From Prevotella sp. E2-28 (GTDB lineage Bacteria > Bacteroidota > Bacteroidia > Bacteroidales > Bacteroidaceae): a stretch of 64,000 nucleotides of DNA. Shown here piece by piece: positions 50,401 through 58,180 of the stretch; the first letter of the stretch is position 1; each line of letters begins with the position of its first letter. The stretch covers positions 3,472,001-3,536,000 of the forward strand of contig NZ_CP091788.1 of NCBI RefSeq assembly GCF_022024055.1. Reading direction: 5' to 3'. Position numbers and translations under genes: made by a program. The notes under the pieces are model-generated. The model was not told the origin of the DNA. It made no database searches and saw only the letters and a program-made list of their open reading frames with translations.

Positions 50401-50977
50401 CGGCTGCGACGTGATTATCCCCGAGGGCATTGACGCTTATGTCGTGAAGACGAAGAGCACCGCCGAGGTGGCTACCGAGATTATACCTGAGGAGATGCTG
50501 AAGAGAGGCAACGAGCGCATCATCAAGGCTAACAACGGCGTGCTGCTGCTCGGCGAGGCTGGCAAGAGCTACGACCTCTGGGCATACAGCGGACGCATTG
50601 CCAGCGGTATGCCTGTGGCTACAAGCGACAACAAGGACTACGGCAGCGACAACTGCCTGGAGCCCGTCGTGGAGAACAAACACTACGAGAGCGGCCACTA
50701 CTTCGTGCTGCAGAACAACCAGTTCCACAGCATCCTGGCTGAGGGCGACGAGGTGAAGGTGCCTGCCGGCAAGGCTGTGCTGCACCTGGGTGACGAACAG
50801 GCCGGTGCTACCGCCCGCGTACTGCTGATCGACGCAGAAACCACGAAGATTGGTCGCACAGATATCACAGATGACACAGATAAGGCTGGCGCATGGTATG
50901 CCATCGATGGCCGCCGCGTAGCTCAGCCTACAAAGAAGGGCGTGTATATCGTCAACGGACGTAAGGTAGTGAAATAA
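47429..50977 (+). CDS. Large secreted repeat protein with tandem MBG/Ig-like domains
   Basis: An exported protein of 1182 residues; signal peptide KIFSLLALLLTAVTGAWAQ. After an N-terminal carbohydrate-binding-like domain (~25-105) come about five tandem repeats of ~85-100 residues, visible as VTYTGQALTPDVTVKDGQTV, LVYNGTELKPTATVKDGDAV and YTYDGTAKTPTATVKDGDAT. Each ends with a 'GKGNYTGTQTATFVIKPA' type strand. A leucine-rich-repeat-like cap (DIIMPDTDEPIKVEAGAFPG) and the C-terminal tail WYAIDGRRVAQPTKKGVYIV follow. It resembles adhesins; ligand unknown. ATG 47429 is used because the extra upstream codons are repeat family 1. Confidence 0.8.
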   Translation: MNMKQKIFSLLALLLTAVTGAWAQTTYTVAGNNTAMFGSVWDPTYTANDMTKNGDGTYSITYTNVYLDDDVQYKVVKDRSWNEAYPDLDRVINIAKAGTYTLTIHFNPNTHEVYETMPGVAPTYDLKVGTNAQGTVKFYVGENEVTKAEEGATVTVAIEPNTGWSVGGLQGLWYAAGSAVKAPKRVQANVDLLKDFELNPVEGNPNAFTFEMKRANAEISVSYRKLLTHTDISFEDIAAVTYTGQALTPDVTVKDGQTVLTKDTDYSVSYESNENAGTGKATIVGIGLYSGQVEKTFTINKADITPTAPTAMTQLTFNGQAQTLVAAGSITGPGNMEACEMQYSLDGQTYAKELPTAVNAGSYTVFYKVVGDANHNGVDAQFISVAIYKAALTNVLLEASTLTYNQQEQSPTITSVKAGTLDVPAEAYTISGNKATNVGNYLIEILPKDDAQNFDGTAKAQWSIVAANANLFNIQLSNSSLVYNGTELKPTATVKDGDAVLVEGTDYTLAYTNNVNVGTATVTATGIGNYSGTKTATFTITQADMVITAPTVKEGLVYTTQPQALANAGTVEGGELMYSLDNTQWTTTVPTGTEAKEYTVYYKIVNDANHKAVEPQQFKVTIEQATLTAAQLTETNFVYNQQEQTVLVSYVNAGTIVVPATSYDVEGNKATNVGNYEAKMTGKGNFKGEVKVQWSIVAANANLFNISLGTTEYTYDGTAKTPTATVKDGDATLVENTDYTLAYTANTAAGTATVTATGKGNYTGTQTATFVIKPAKLTSVTLAQTEFQYNLFTPVAQTAGIAEVKAGNLTVPAAQYEVKGNTQTEPGEYIVTVTGKTNFTDSVTAKFVILDQVVDGDAEKTETEEKVDDIDMTVTVVDRNKKELQIDEITEGASSGDNLTVTIPSTVNGWNVVSVGANAMGGMTNVTDIIMPDTDEPIKVEAGAFPGIATIHTSLALLDDYALMAGLQPNYEATKVVCTVTPVNKYWTLGTGCDVIIPEGIDAYVVKTKSTAEVATEIIPEEMLKRGNERIIKANNGVLLLGEAGKSYDLWAYSGRIASGMPVATSDNKDYGSDNCLEPVVENKHYESGHYFVLQNNQFHSILAEGDEVKVPAGKAVLHLGDEQAGATARVLLIDAETTKIGRTDITDDTDKAGAWYAIDGRRVAQPTKKGVYIVNGRKVVK

Positions 50978-50995
50978 AGGGATGCGCTGACGCGC

Positions 50996-51120
50996 AGAAA
51001 TCCTAAAAAATCTGAGTAAAAATCAAAAGCCCTAACGGGCAAGAAATGATAATTGAAATAGAAAAGAAAAGATTTCTAAAAGATAAAAAAAGATTTTTTA
51101 TTAGATTTTTTAGGATTTCT
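50996..51120. repeat. 18-bp perfect inverted repeat around an A+T-rich spacer
   Basis: AGAAATCCTAAAAAATCT (50996-51013) and AGATTTTTTAGGATTTCT (51103-51120) are exact reverse complements. The interior contains more copies of AAGATTT and AAAGATTTCT. It fills most of the 219-bp gap before the OmpA-family gene and can form a large hairpin. Confidence 0.7.
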
Positions 51121-51196
51121 CGCCGAAGGCGAAAAAGAAAAACTCGATTACTTCGCCTAAGGCGAATAAAGAAGAATCAATAAAAACCAAAGCTAT

Positions 51197-52369
51197 ATGA
51201 AAAGAAAAATCATTTTGCTGTTCGCGCTGGCACTGGCCCTCACGGGGGCTACGCCGGTACAGGCACAAAGGCTACGGGTAGGCGAGCAAAGCTCGGGAAT
51301 GAGTAGGGACTCGGTGGCCTTTCAGCCGCACTGGTTCGTCCAGCCACAGGTGGGCGTGGGCTACCATGTGGGCGAGGCTAAGTTCTCGAAGCTGCTATCG
51401 CCTGCTGCCCAGCTCAGCGTGGGACGTCAGTTCTCGCCGGTGTTCGGTCTGCGCCTAGGTGCGTCGGGCTGGCAGGCTCGCAACTGGCAGACACACCCCA
51501 AGGCAGAGTATAAGTGGAACTACGTACAGGCTAACCTCGACGCTACGGTGTCGTTGACCAACCTCATCTGGGGCTTTTGCCCCGACCGTAAATGGAACAT
51601 CTACGGACTGGCTGGCGTGGGACTGAACATCGCGTTCAAGAACGACGATGCGAATGCCCTGAAAGCCATGAACGAGAGTACAGGTATCCCCCCACTGCCA
51701 AACGGTGGCTTTGATAAACTGTGGGACGGCACGAAGCTGTTTCCTGCTGGCCGACTGGGTGCTGGCGTAGAGTACGCACTCTCTGAGCGCGTGGCGCTGG
51801 GACTGGAGTATAACGCTAACGTGCTGCCCGACAAGTGGAACTCAAAGAAAGGTAAGAATGATAATATGGACTGGCAGCAAAACTTGCTGGTGGGCGTGAA
51901 GATTGCCTTAGGTCCTACGCGCAAGCATATCATCATTGAAGAGCCTGTGCAGGAAATTCTGGAAGTTCCGGAAACTCCGGTTGAGCCAGAGCCACAGCCT
52001 GAGCCCGTCATCGAGGAGAAGAAGCCGGAGCCCGTAGTAGAGAAGGCACCCGACATGCCTGAGGTGAAGGTGTACTTCGCCGCCAGCTCGTCAAGGCTCA
52101 CACCTGCCGAGGCAGAGAAGCTGCAGCCCGTGGCCGACTACCTGAAGAAGTACACGGAGAAGAACATAACCATCAGTGGCTATGCCTCTCCCGACGGTCA
52201 GGCGTCTTACAACCTGCGTCTGTCAAAACGCCGTGCTAAGGCTGTGGAGCAGTGGCTCATAGACAACGGCATCGACGCTCAGCGTATCAAGGCTGAAGGT
52301 AAGGGCGAAGTGAACTTCGGTAGCCGTAAGGCAAGTCGCGCAGCAGCGGTCATTCAAATTGAACAATAA
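51197..52369 (+). CDS. OmpA-family outer-membrane protein
   Basis: A 390-residue protein. The signal peptide ends ALTGATPVQA. The mature chain starts QRLRVGEQSSGMSRDS, which is repeat family 2 translated in frame. A beta-barrel of about eight strands follows (~40-240), a Pro/Glu-rich linker (ETPVEPEPQPEPVIEEKKPE) and the C-terminal OmpA domain at ~290-390. That domain has VYFAASSSRLTPAEAEKLQP, ISGYASPDGQASYNLRLSKR and RAKAVEQWLIDNGI, which hold peptidoglycan. It closes the secreted-protein locus and anchors to the cell wall. Confidence 0.9.
   Translation: MKRKIILLFALALALTGATPVQAQRLRVGEQSSGMSRDSVAFQPHWFVQPQVGVGYHVGEAKFSKLLSPAAQLSVGRQFSPVFGLRLGASGWQARNWQTHPKAEYKWNYVQANLDATVSLTNLIWGFCPDRKWNIYGLAGVGLNIAFKNDDANALKAMNESTGIPPLPNGGFDKLWDGTKLFPAGRLGAGVEYALSERVALGLEYNANVLPDKWNSKKGKNDNMDWQQNLLVGVKIALGPTRKHIIIEEPVQEILEVPETPVEPEPQPEPVIEEKKPEPVVEKAPDMPEVKVYFAASSSRLTPAEAEKLQPVADYLKKYTEKNITISGYASPDGQASYNLRLSKRRAKAVEQWLIDNGIDAQRIKAEGKGEVNFGSRKASRAAAVIQIEQ
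51267..51300 (+). repeat. Palindromic repeat family 2, copy inside the OmpA-family gene
   Basis: AAAGGCTACGGGTAGGCGAG then CAAAGCTCGGGAAT. It differs from the desulfurase copy (8875-8907) by a single base over the shared length and is translated in the same frame (RLRVGEQSSGM against RLRVGEHSSGI). It lies directly after the predicted signal-peptide cleavage site. Confidence 0.85.
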
Positions 52370-52396
52370 TTATTGATAACTAAAAAACAAAACGAT

Positions 52397-53188
52397 ATGA
52401 ATAAGAAAATCTTTTTTGCATTGATGATGCCCGCACTGATGCTGGGCGCAGTATCCTGCACTGACTATCAGGACGACATCGACAAGCTGGGTGCTGAGAA
52501 CGACGCCCTGCGTAGTTACAACAACCAGACCATCTCTCGTCTGAACTCAGTAGTGTTCCAGACTGAGGCGGGCGTAGTGAACATCACTGTGGATCAGCCC
52601 ACTGCCACCACTATTATTTATGAGGTGGAGCCGAAGGAACTGTCCAGCACACTGGCAGCAGACCTCAGTCGTCTGAAGATGGTGACGCAGCACGGTGCTG
52701 CCATGGCTATCACCGCAGCAGCTGGCGACGACAGCAAGGGCACGCTGACCATTACGGGTACGCCTAGCGGTTTCGACGGCAGCAAGGACTACAGCCTCTC
52801 ACTGATTTACAGCGAGAACGAGCGTTCATACCAGACGGCTTATACGCCGGTATATGTGGTGACACGTCCCACGGCGCTGGCTATCGACATCGCTGCCACC
52901 AGCAGTGGTAAGTATGCCGTTGGAGAGAAGTACCAGTTGCAGGCTGTGTTCACACCTACTTATACCACCGAGAAGGATGTGATATGGAGTGTGGACGACA
53001 CCACGCTGGCTACCATCGACGAAAACGGTGTGCTGACCCCGCTGAAGAATGGCACGGTAACGGTTACCTGTACCTCTAAGGATAACCCCGCTGCTACTTA
53101 CACCATCACCATCGAAATCACTGGTGGCAACATCCCTCTGAGCGAGGGTGGCGTCAGTCAGGACGAGGCTGAAAGCCGCGGATGGTAA
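52397..53188 (+). CDS. Lipoprotein with a Big2-type Ig-like domain
   Basis: A 263-residue lipoprotein; MNKKIFFALMMPALMLGAVS then the acylated Cys in SCTDYQ. A coiled-coil-like segment (DIDKLGAENDALRSYNNQTI) and a beta-rich region follow. A Big2 domain occupies the C-terminal ~85 residues (YQLQAVFTPTYTTEKDVIWS, TLATIDENGVLTPLKNGTVT). No enzyme motif is seen. It is 27 bp after the OmpA-family gene and probably in the same operon. The open frame begins 24 bp earlier; the ATG at 52397 begins the signal peptide. Confidence 0.8.
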   Translation: MNKKIFFALMMPALMLGAVSCTDYQDDIDKLGAENDALRSYNNQTISRLNSVVFQTEAGVVNITVDQPTATTIIYEVEPKELSSTLAADLSRLKMVTQHGAAMAITAAAGDDSKGTLTITGTPSGFDGSKDYSLSLIYSENERSYQTAYTPVYVVTRPTALAIDIAATSSGKYAVGEKYQLQAVFTPTYTTEKDVIWSVDDTTLATIDENGVLTPLKNGTVTVTCTSKDNPAATYTITIEITGGNIPLSEGGVSQDEAESRGW

Positions 53189-53195
53189 ACTCAAT

Positions 53196-53230
53196 AAAAA
53201 AGCTCCGGAGAAGTTCTTCGGAGCTTTTTT
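53196..53230 (+). terminator. Terminator of the OmpA/lipoprotein operon
   Basis: AAAAAGCTCCG (53197-53207) pairs with CGGAGCTTTTTT (53219-53230), with an 11-base loop that itself can pair partly. It starts 8 bp after the stop codon. Confidence 0.75.
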
Positions 53231-53235
53231 TCTAT

Positions 53236-53722
53236 TTTCTGTCCATCCTCACTCAAATCTCTTGGAATGCCTTTGTACAGAGGGATTACAGAAGATTGAG
53301 GATGCCTTTCACCCTCACCAGATCCTCACCACACCCTCACCAGATTCTCACCAGATCCTCAGGCCGCTTTGACTTCCGTCAGCAGATAAGGATTGTTGGT
53401 TGTTGACATACGAACAAGGCAAAGCGGATACGCAAGGCTGGAAATAATCCGCTATGAGCGGACTCACAGTCCGACGCTTGCGGACTCTCAGTCCGCTCCC
53501 AACGGACGGGCATTCTGCTTTAATCATCATGTCGGCAAAACCTATTAATCATTTGGGTTAACTATTTAAAAGTTCTATTTGTGAAACAGGTTGATGATAC
53601 TGAGTGGTAAAGATGAGTGAGAGGTGTGGTGAGGGTGTGGTGAGGATGAAAGGCATCCTCAATCTTCTGTAATCCCTCTGTACAAAGGCATTCCAAGAGA
53701 TTTGAGTGAGGATGGACAGAAA
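53236..53722. mobile_element. 487-bp element with 76-bp perfect terminal inverted repeats
   Basis: 53236-53311 and 53647-53722 are exact reverse complements over 76 bp (outer end TTTCTGTCCATCCTCACTCA). Next to each arm are CTCACC-type tandem units (53312-53352 and 53604-53646). The centre (53353-53603) has no credible open frame, but holds GAGCGGACT...AGTCCGCTC hairpins near 53455-53500. No transposase is present, so it could be a non-autonomous MITE-like element. The core GGAATGCCTTTGTACA also occurs in altered form at 20813. Confidence 0.65.
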
Positions 53723-53750
53723 TCATTGAAACAAAGATCGAAAAAAAAAG

Positions 53751-53781
53751 GCGTTGGAACTATTGTAACAGTTCCAACGCT
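53751..53781 (-). terminator. Terminator of the CtpA-like gene
   Basis: An 11-bp perfect stem, GCGTTGGAACT / AGTTCCAACGC (53751-53761 and 53770-53780), flanked by A and T runs. Its stem overlaps the last codon of the protease gene (stop at 53760). It can act on both strands. Confidence 0.8.
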
Positions 53782-55328
53782 TTTTTTACGATATCGCTAT
53801 CCTCATTGAACACGGAGAAATATTCACTCATATCCCAAAGGTCGCGTGCGATGAGCGCCTTGAGTTGCAACTTCAGGTAAGGCAACGTCTTCTGAAGCTC
53901 GGCCTCATCCTGGGGCTTGATTTTCTGCTTCTCGCCCTCCTTGATGATACTGTTGATGAGCGACTGCGGAATCTCGTAGTTGGCCTTAAAGGACTGGAAG
54001 TCGGGATATTGCTTTTTCAGCGACTTGCGGTTATTATCGACATAACGCAGGTTCTGCTGAATGATAACGCTCTTAGCAGCCAGCTCACGATGGAACTTGG
54101 TGTAGCGGGTCGTGTCGAGACCTACGAAATAGTCGGGCATGATACCGCCACCGCCATATACCGTGCGATGTTTTCTTAACGTCTGGTATTTCAGCGAGTC
54201 AGCGAAATGGATGCTGTCGGCACTAATCAGTTCACCACTATTTAGGCGGTTCAGGATATCCTTCTCGTAGCTTTTCTTGTCACCCTTCTCATAAGGCTTC
54301 TGGATGCAGCGGCCCGTAGGGGTGTAATAATGGGCAATGGTGAGACGTATCATAGAGCCGTCGGGCAAATCGATAGGACGCTGCACGAGGCCCTTGCCAA
54401 ACGTGCGGCGACCAACCACCATACCACGGTCCTGATCCTGCAGGGCACCAGTCACAATCTCGGCGGCAGAAGCCGTATATTGGTCAACCAACACCACGAC
54501 ACGGCCATCGCGGAAACTGCCATGCTTGGGTGCCTTATAGTCGCGACGATTAGTGACGCGGCCTTCTGTATAGACAATCAGGTCGCCAGCCTCAAGGAAC
54601 TCACCAGCCAGGTCGGCAGCTGCCTGCAGATAGCCACCGCCATTCTCCTGCAAGTCGAGCACCAGGTCTTTCATGCCCTGCGACTTCAGCTTCTGCATAC
54701 TCTCCATGAACTCATCGTAAGTAGTAGCACCGAAGCTGCCAATACGGATATAACCGATGCCCGGACGAATCATATAGGAGGCATCAACGGTGTGTACGGG
54801 AATCTTATCGCGCTTCACCTTGAAGGTGAGCAAATCCTTAATACCTGTACGCACAATACGCAGGTCGGCAATGGTGCCCTTGGGGCCGCGCAGACGGCGC
54901 ATAATCTCTTCCTTTGACATCTTCACACCGGCAATGGCCGTGTCGTTCACCATCACGATGCGGTCGCCAGCAAGGATACCCACCTTCTCTGACGGGCCGT
55001 TGATAACGGGCTGGATAACGATGAGCGTATCCTCCACCATATTAAACTGTACGCCGATACCCTCGAACGAGCCATTCAGGGGTTCGGTCATCTCCTTCGT
55101 TTCCTTAGGGGTGCTGTAGGTAGAGTGAGGATCCAGCTTCTCAAGCATACCACGGATGGCATCCTCAACCAGTTTCTTTTCATCTACCTCATCTACATAA
55201 AGGGCTTTTACAGCCATCTCTGCAATACTCAGTTTGCGCAGGGGATTATCATCGCGCGTTACGTTCATCTGAGCATAACCGGAAAGTCCCAGCATGGCTG
55301 CTGCCAACAGTGAAAAATATCTTTTCAT
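53760..55328 (-). CDS. S41-family C-terminal processing peptidase (CtpA/Prc-like)
   Basis: A 522-residue exported protease. Signal peptide YFSLLAAAMLGLSGYAQ, N-terminal helices, a PDZ domain (~70-160; GSFEGIGVQFNMVEDTLIVI, GDRIVMVNDTAIAG) and the S41 core. The nucleophile Ser is in QYTASAAEIVTGALQDQ (~290), the Lys in GRRTFGKGLVQ (~315). These serine-lysine proteases trim periplasmic proteins at their C-terminal end. The start at 55328 is chosen over 55367 because the promoter's TATCTTTG box is at 55362-55355. Confidence 0.92.
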   Translation of the reverse strand: MKRYFSLLAAAMLGLSGYAQMNVTRDDNPLRKLSIAEMAVKALYVDEVDEKKLVEDAIRGMLEKLDPHSTYSTPKETKEMTEPLNGSFEGIGVQFNMVEDTLIVIQPVINGPSEKVGILAGDRIVMVNDTAIAGVKMSKEEIMRRLRGPKGTIADLRIVRTGIKDLLTFKVKRDKIPVHTVDASYMIRPGIGYIRIGSFGATTYDEFMESMQKLKSQGMKDLVLDLQENGGGYLQAAADLAGEFLEAGDLIVYTEGRVTNRRDYKAPKHGSFRDGRVVVLVDQYTASAAEIVTGALQDQDRGMVVGRRTFGKGLVQRPIDLPDGSMIRLTIAHYYTPTGRCIQKPYEKGDKKSYEKDILNRLNSGELISADSIHFADSLKYQTLRKHRTVYGGGGIMPDYFVGLDTTRYTKFHRELAAKSVIIQQNLRYVDNNRKSLKKQYPDFQSFKANYEIPQSLINSIIKEGEKQKIKPQDEAELQKTLPYLKLQLKALIARDLWDMSEYFSVFNEDSDIVKKALELLQ

Positions 55329-55354
55329 ATTTATAGTCTCATTAAAATTGGGTA

Positions 55355-55385
55355 CAAAGATACTCATTTTTGATGAAACGGCAAA
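55355..55385 (-). promoter_or_regulatory. Promoter of the S41 protease gene
   Basis: On the minus strand, TTTG at 55385-55382, 19 bases, then TATCTTTG at 55362-55355. Confidence 0.75.
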
Positions 55386-55416
55386 GGGTAAGGAAGCAAA
55401 ATAGCAATTTTTGAGT

Positions 55417-55448
55417 ATTGTGCAGTTGGGGGGAATGCCCTACCTTTG
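55417..55448 (+). promoter_or_regulatory. Porin gene promoter
   Basis: ATTG at 55417-55420, 20 bases, TACCTTTG at 55441-55448, 38 bases before the porin ATG. It lies back to back with the protease promoter. Confidence 0.7.
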
Positions 55449-55485
55449 CACCCGAAAAATTAATGAATGAATAGTTAATATAACC

Positions 55486-56796
55486 ATGAGCAGATATTTT
55501 TACGCTTTACTGGCGTTTGGATTATTAGGGATGGCAACGACATCGATGGCACAGGAGAGTGCTGCCGATAGTGTGATGAATCATGCAAAGGGCAACCGCC
55601 TTAGCGTAGGTGGCTATGGAGAAGTGGTCTTCTCACGCAATTTCTATAGTGATAACCCCTTCCGCTATAATGACGCTGCCAACCATAAGGACGACCCTAG
55701 CCACAACCGACTGGATATTCCCCATGCCGTGATATACCTGAGTTACGACTTCGGTCGTGGCTGGACCTTCGGCACGGAGATAGAGTTTGAACATGGCGGC
55801 ACGGGCTCGGCCGAGGAATTGGAGGCCGACGAGTTTGCTGAATGGGAACAGGAGACGGAGAAAGGCGGCGAGGTAGAGCTGGAGCAGTTCTGGATTCAGA
55901 AGAGCTTTGCCCGCTGGGCCAATATCAAGGCCGGACATATCGTCGTGCCGGTAGGACTGACCAATGCGCATCATGAGCCCTTGCAGTTCTTCACGGTATA
56001 TCGTCCTGAAGGCGAAAACACCATCCTGCCCTGTACCTGGCATCAGACGGGTATCTCGTTCTGGGGTCGTCAGAAAGACTGGCGTTATGAGTTGCAGCTG
56101 TTGGCAGGACTGAACAGCGACCAGTTTACCCGTAGCAACTGGATTAAGAACGGCACGAAGTCGCCCACGGAATATGAGGTAGCCAATAAGTTTGGTGTCA
56201 GCGTGCGTGTAGATAACTATAGTATTCCAGGCCTGCGCATCGGCTTGAGTGGCTATTATGGTCACAGCATTGGCAATAGCAGTCCTAACGAAGCCACTGG
56301 ACTGACCACAATGTATAAAGGTGCAGTAGCCATTGGTGCATTTGACTTCACGTATAAAGGTCACAACTGGATTGTTCGCGGACAGGCCGACTACGGTCAT
56401 CTGGATGATGCCGAGCACCTGATGGATATGTATAACCGCACTAACAAGAAGTCGCCCTTCCATCATAGCAGTTCGATGCGTACGGTGAGCAGCAATGCCT
56501 ACGCCGTAGGTCTGGAGGCAGGCTATGATATCTTCTCACAGATTCGTGACATGAGAAAGCAAGGCGAGCGCCTCTTCCTCTTCGGACGCTATGAGCAGTA
56601 TGATCCATACGCCAAGCAGATGGGTGCCAGCAGCTACGACTACTCTGTGGTGAGACGTATGGCCGTGGGTGTGAACTACTACCCCTTGAAGCAGATTGCC
56701 GTGAAGGCAGAGTATTCACACCGCTTCCTAAAAGGGCAGTATAACAACGAGCCAAGCCTGAACATCGGTATTGCCTACGAGGGATTCTTTCTGTAA
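55486..56796 (+). CDS. Outer-membrane porin (phosphate/iron-cluster type barrel)
   Basis: A 436-residue exported barrel protein with signal peptide LLAFGLLGMATTSMAQ. It begins with KGNRLSVGGYGEVVFSR and has alternating strands ending YNNEPSLNIGIAYEGFFL, a C-terminal Phe/Leu typical of outer-membrane barrels. It resembles the OprP/OprO-like porins that sit beside imelysin genes in Bacteroidota, and here the imelysin gene follows by 110 bp. That neighbour suggests a role in iron or metal uptake; the selectivity is not known. The gap holds tandem ATTAAACATTAAACATGAAAG units (56801-56870). Confidence 0.75.
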   Translation: MSRYFYALLAFGLLGMATTSMAQESAADSVMNHAKGNRLSVGGYGEVVFSRNFYSDNPFRYNDAANHKDDPSHNRLDIPHAVIYLSYDFGRGWTFGTEIEFEHGGTGSAEELEADEFAEWEQETEKGGEVELEQFWIQKSFARWANIKAGHIVVPVGLTNAHHEPLQFFTVYRPEGENTILPCTWHQTGISFWGRQKDWRYELQLLAGLNSDQFTRSNWIKNGTKSPTEYEVANKFGVSVRVDNYSIPGLRIGLSGYYGHSIGNSSPNEATGLTTMYKGAVAIGAFDFTYKGHNWIVRGQADYGHLDDAEHLMDMYNRTNKKSPFHHSSSMRTVSSNAYAVGLEAGYDIFSQIRDMRKQGERLFLFGRYEQYDPYAKQMGASSYDYSVVRRMAVGVNYYPLKQIAVKAEYSHRFLKGQYNNEPSLNIGIAYEGFFL

Positions 56797-56800
56797 GATT

Positions 56801-56880
56801 GAACATTAAACATGAAAGATTAAACATTAAACATTAAACATGAAAGATGAAAGATTAAACATTAATCATTGAAGGTTAAA
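56801..56880 (+). repeat. Tandem AACATTAAACATGAAAGATT units
   Basis: Roughly six short units, variants of GATTAAACATTAAACATGAA, fill the space between the porin and imelysin genes. A related TTTAATGT run is at 27910-27945 (opposite sense), between the JAMM and ThiF genes. Confidence 0.6.
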
Positions 56881-56905
56881 GATTTTATAAAAATATAAGT
56901 GGTTT

Positions 56906-58159
56906 ATGAAGAAAAGTTTTAACTTTGCACTGTCATTAGTAGTGGCTGGTGCACTGAGTATGGGATTCGCATCTTGCGATAGCAGTGATGACGACAAGGT
57001 AGACTACAACAACAAGGTGTATGGTCAGCAGGCCATGAACGCCTGCGAAGATGTGATCAACCAGTTGGACCTGGCGATGAACCAGATTGAGAAGAGCAAC
57101 CTGACAGACGCTCAGAAGGCTGAGTTGCAGCAGATTCTGGAGAACAATGTTGACAACGTCATCGTGCCTACCTACAAGAACCTGGCTGATGCTGCCGAGA
57201 AACTGCAGAAGTCACTGGGCGACCTCTCGGCCAACGAGATTACACAGGAGAACATTGACAATGCCTGCGCTGCCTTCAAAGAGGCTCGTGCATGGTGGGA
57301 GAAGAGCGAGGCATTCCTGGGTGGTGCTGCCAGCGATTTCGATATCGACCCAGGTATCGACTCATGGCCTCTGAACCGCGACCTGCTGCATAGTTACTTC
57401 ACCACTGGTGAGTTTAGCGAAGAGGCACTCGACGACCAGAGCATCCTGGGTTTCCATGCCTTGGAGTTCGTGCTCTTCCGTGACGGTAAGAACCGCACAG
57501 TGGCTGAGTTCCAGAGCAACGATACCTATAAAGGTTTTACCGATGTAAAGGGTGCTGAGGAGCTGAAGTATGCCGAGGCTGTGGCAAAGGAACTGGTTAT
57601 CTCATGCTATAACCTGGAGGTGGCTTGGAGCGAGACACCTAACGCTGCCCGCCTGAAGGCTGTTCAGGATGCTGATCGCGACTACCTGACCAAGAAAGGT
57701 AAGAGCTTTGGCTGGAACATGAAGAACTCTGGTTCTACCGAGAGTACTTTCGACGGACTGAAGGATGCCCTCTCACAGGTACTCAATGATGATGAGGGTA
57801 GTGCAGTAGCCATTGCCGACGAGGTGGGCTCTGGTAAGATTGGTCACCCCTTCCAGAGTGGTTATATCTTCTATGTGGAGTCACCCTACAGCTATAACTC
57901 GCTGACTGACTTCCAGAACAACATCCGTTCTATCGAGAACGTATGGTACGGCAATACCAACGGTGCCAATGGCAGCGCACAGGTAAGCCTGAGCCAGTGG
58001 TTTGCTAAGAACGACTCCAAGACCGGACAGGCCGTAGAGGCTGCCATCAGCAGTGCCATCAGTAAGATTGGCGCTATCCCTGGTCCGTTTGTGAAGTATG
58101 TCAGCACCATTTGGAACAAGTCATTTGAAGATGATGAAGTAGTGGAAATTCCGGAATAA
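56906..58159 (+). CDS. Imelysin (M75-like) family lipoprotein
   Basis: A 417-residue lipoprotein (signal peptide ending GALSMGFASC, acylated Cys ~24). It is an all-helical imelysin protein. The GxHxxE motif is present as GFHALEFVLFRDG (~residues 188-200), with a helical N-terminal half (QMNACEDVINQLDLAMNQIE). Imelysin proteins (IrpA, EfeO-like, insulin-cleaving proteinase) bind iron or other metals in the periplasm. The gene is 22 bp before the di-heme cytochrome gene and behind a porin, a grouping that points to an iron or redox system. Confidence 0.85.
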   Translation: MKKSFNFALSLVVAGALSMGFASCDSSDDDKVDYNNKVYGQQAMNACEDVINQLDLAMNQIEKSNLTDAQKAELQQILENNVDNVIVPTYKNLADAAEKLQKSLGDLSANEITQENIDNACAAFKEARAWWEKSEAFLGGAASDFDIDPGIDSWPLNRDLLHSYFTTGEFSEEALDDQSILGFHALEFVLFRDGKNRTVAEFQSNDTYKGFTDVKGAEELKYAEAVAKELVISCYNLEVAWSETPNAARLKAVQDADRDYLTKKGKSFGWNMKNSGSTESTFDGLKDALSQVLNDDEGSAVAIADEVGSGKIGHPFQSGYIFYVESPYSYNSLTDFQNNIRSIENVWYGNTNGANGSAQVSLSQWFAKNDSKTGQAVEAAISSAISKIGAIPGPFVKYVSTIWNKSFEDDEVVEIPE

Positions 58160-58180
58160 TACTAACAAATATATAACTGA

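Noticed and set aside
48863..50785. A 640-codon open frame on the minus strand
   Set aside because: It is antisense to the large secreted repeat protein and rises from that gene's G+C-rich third-codon bias. It has no ribosome site, signal or recognisable domain.
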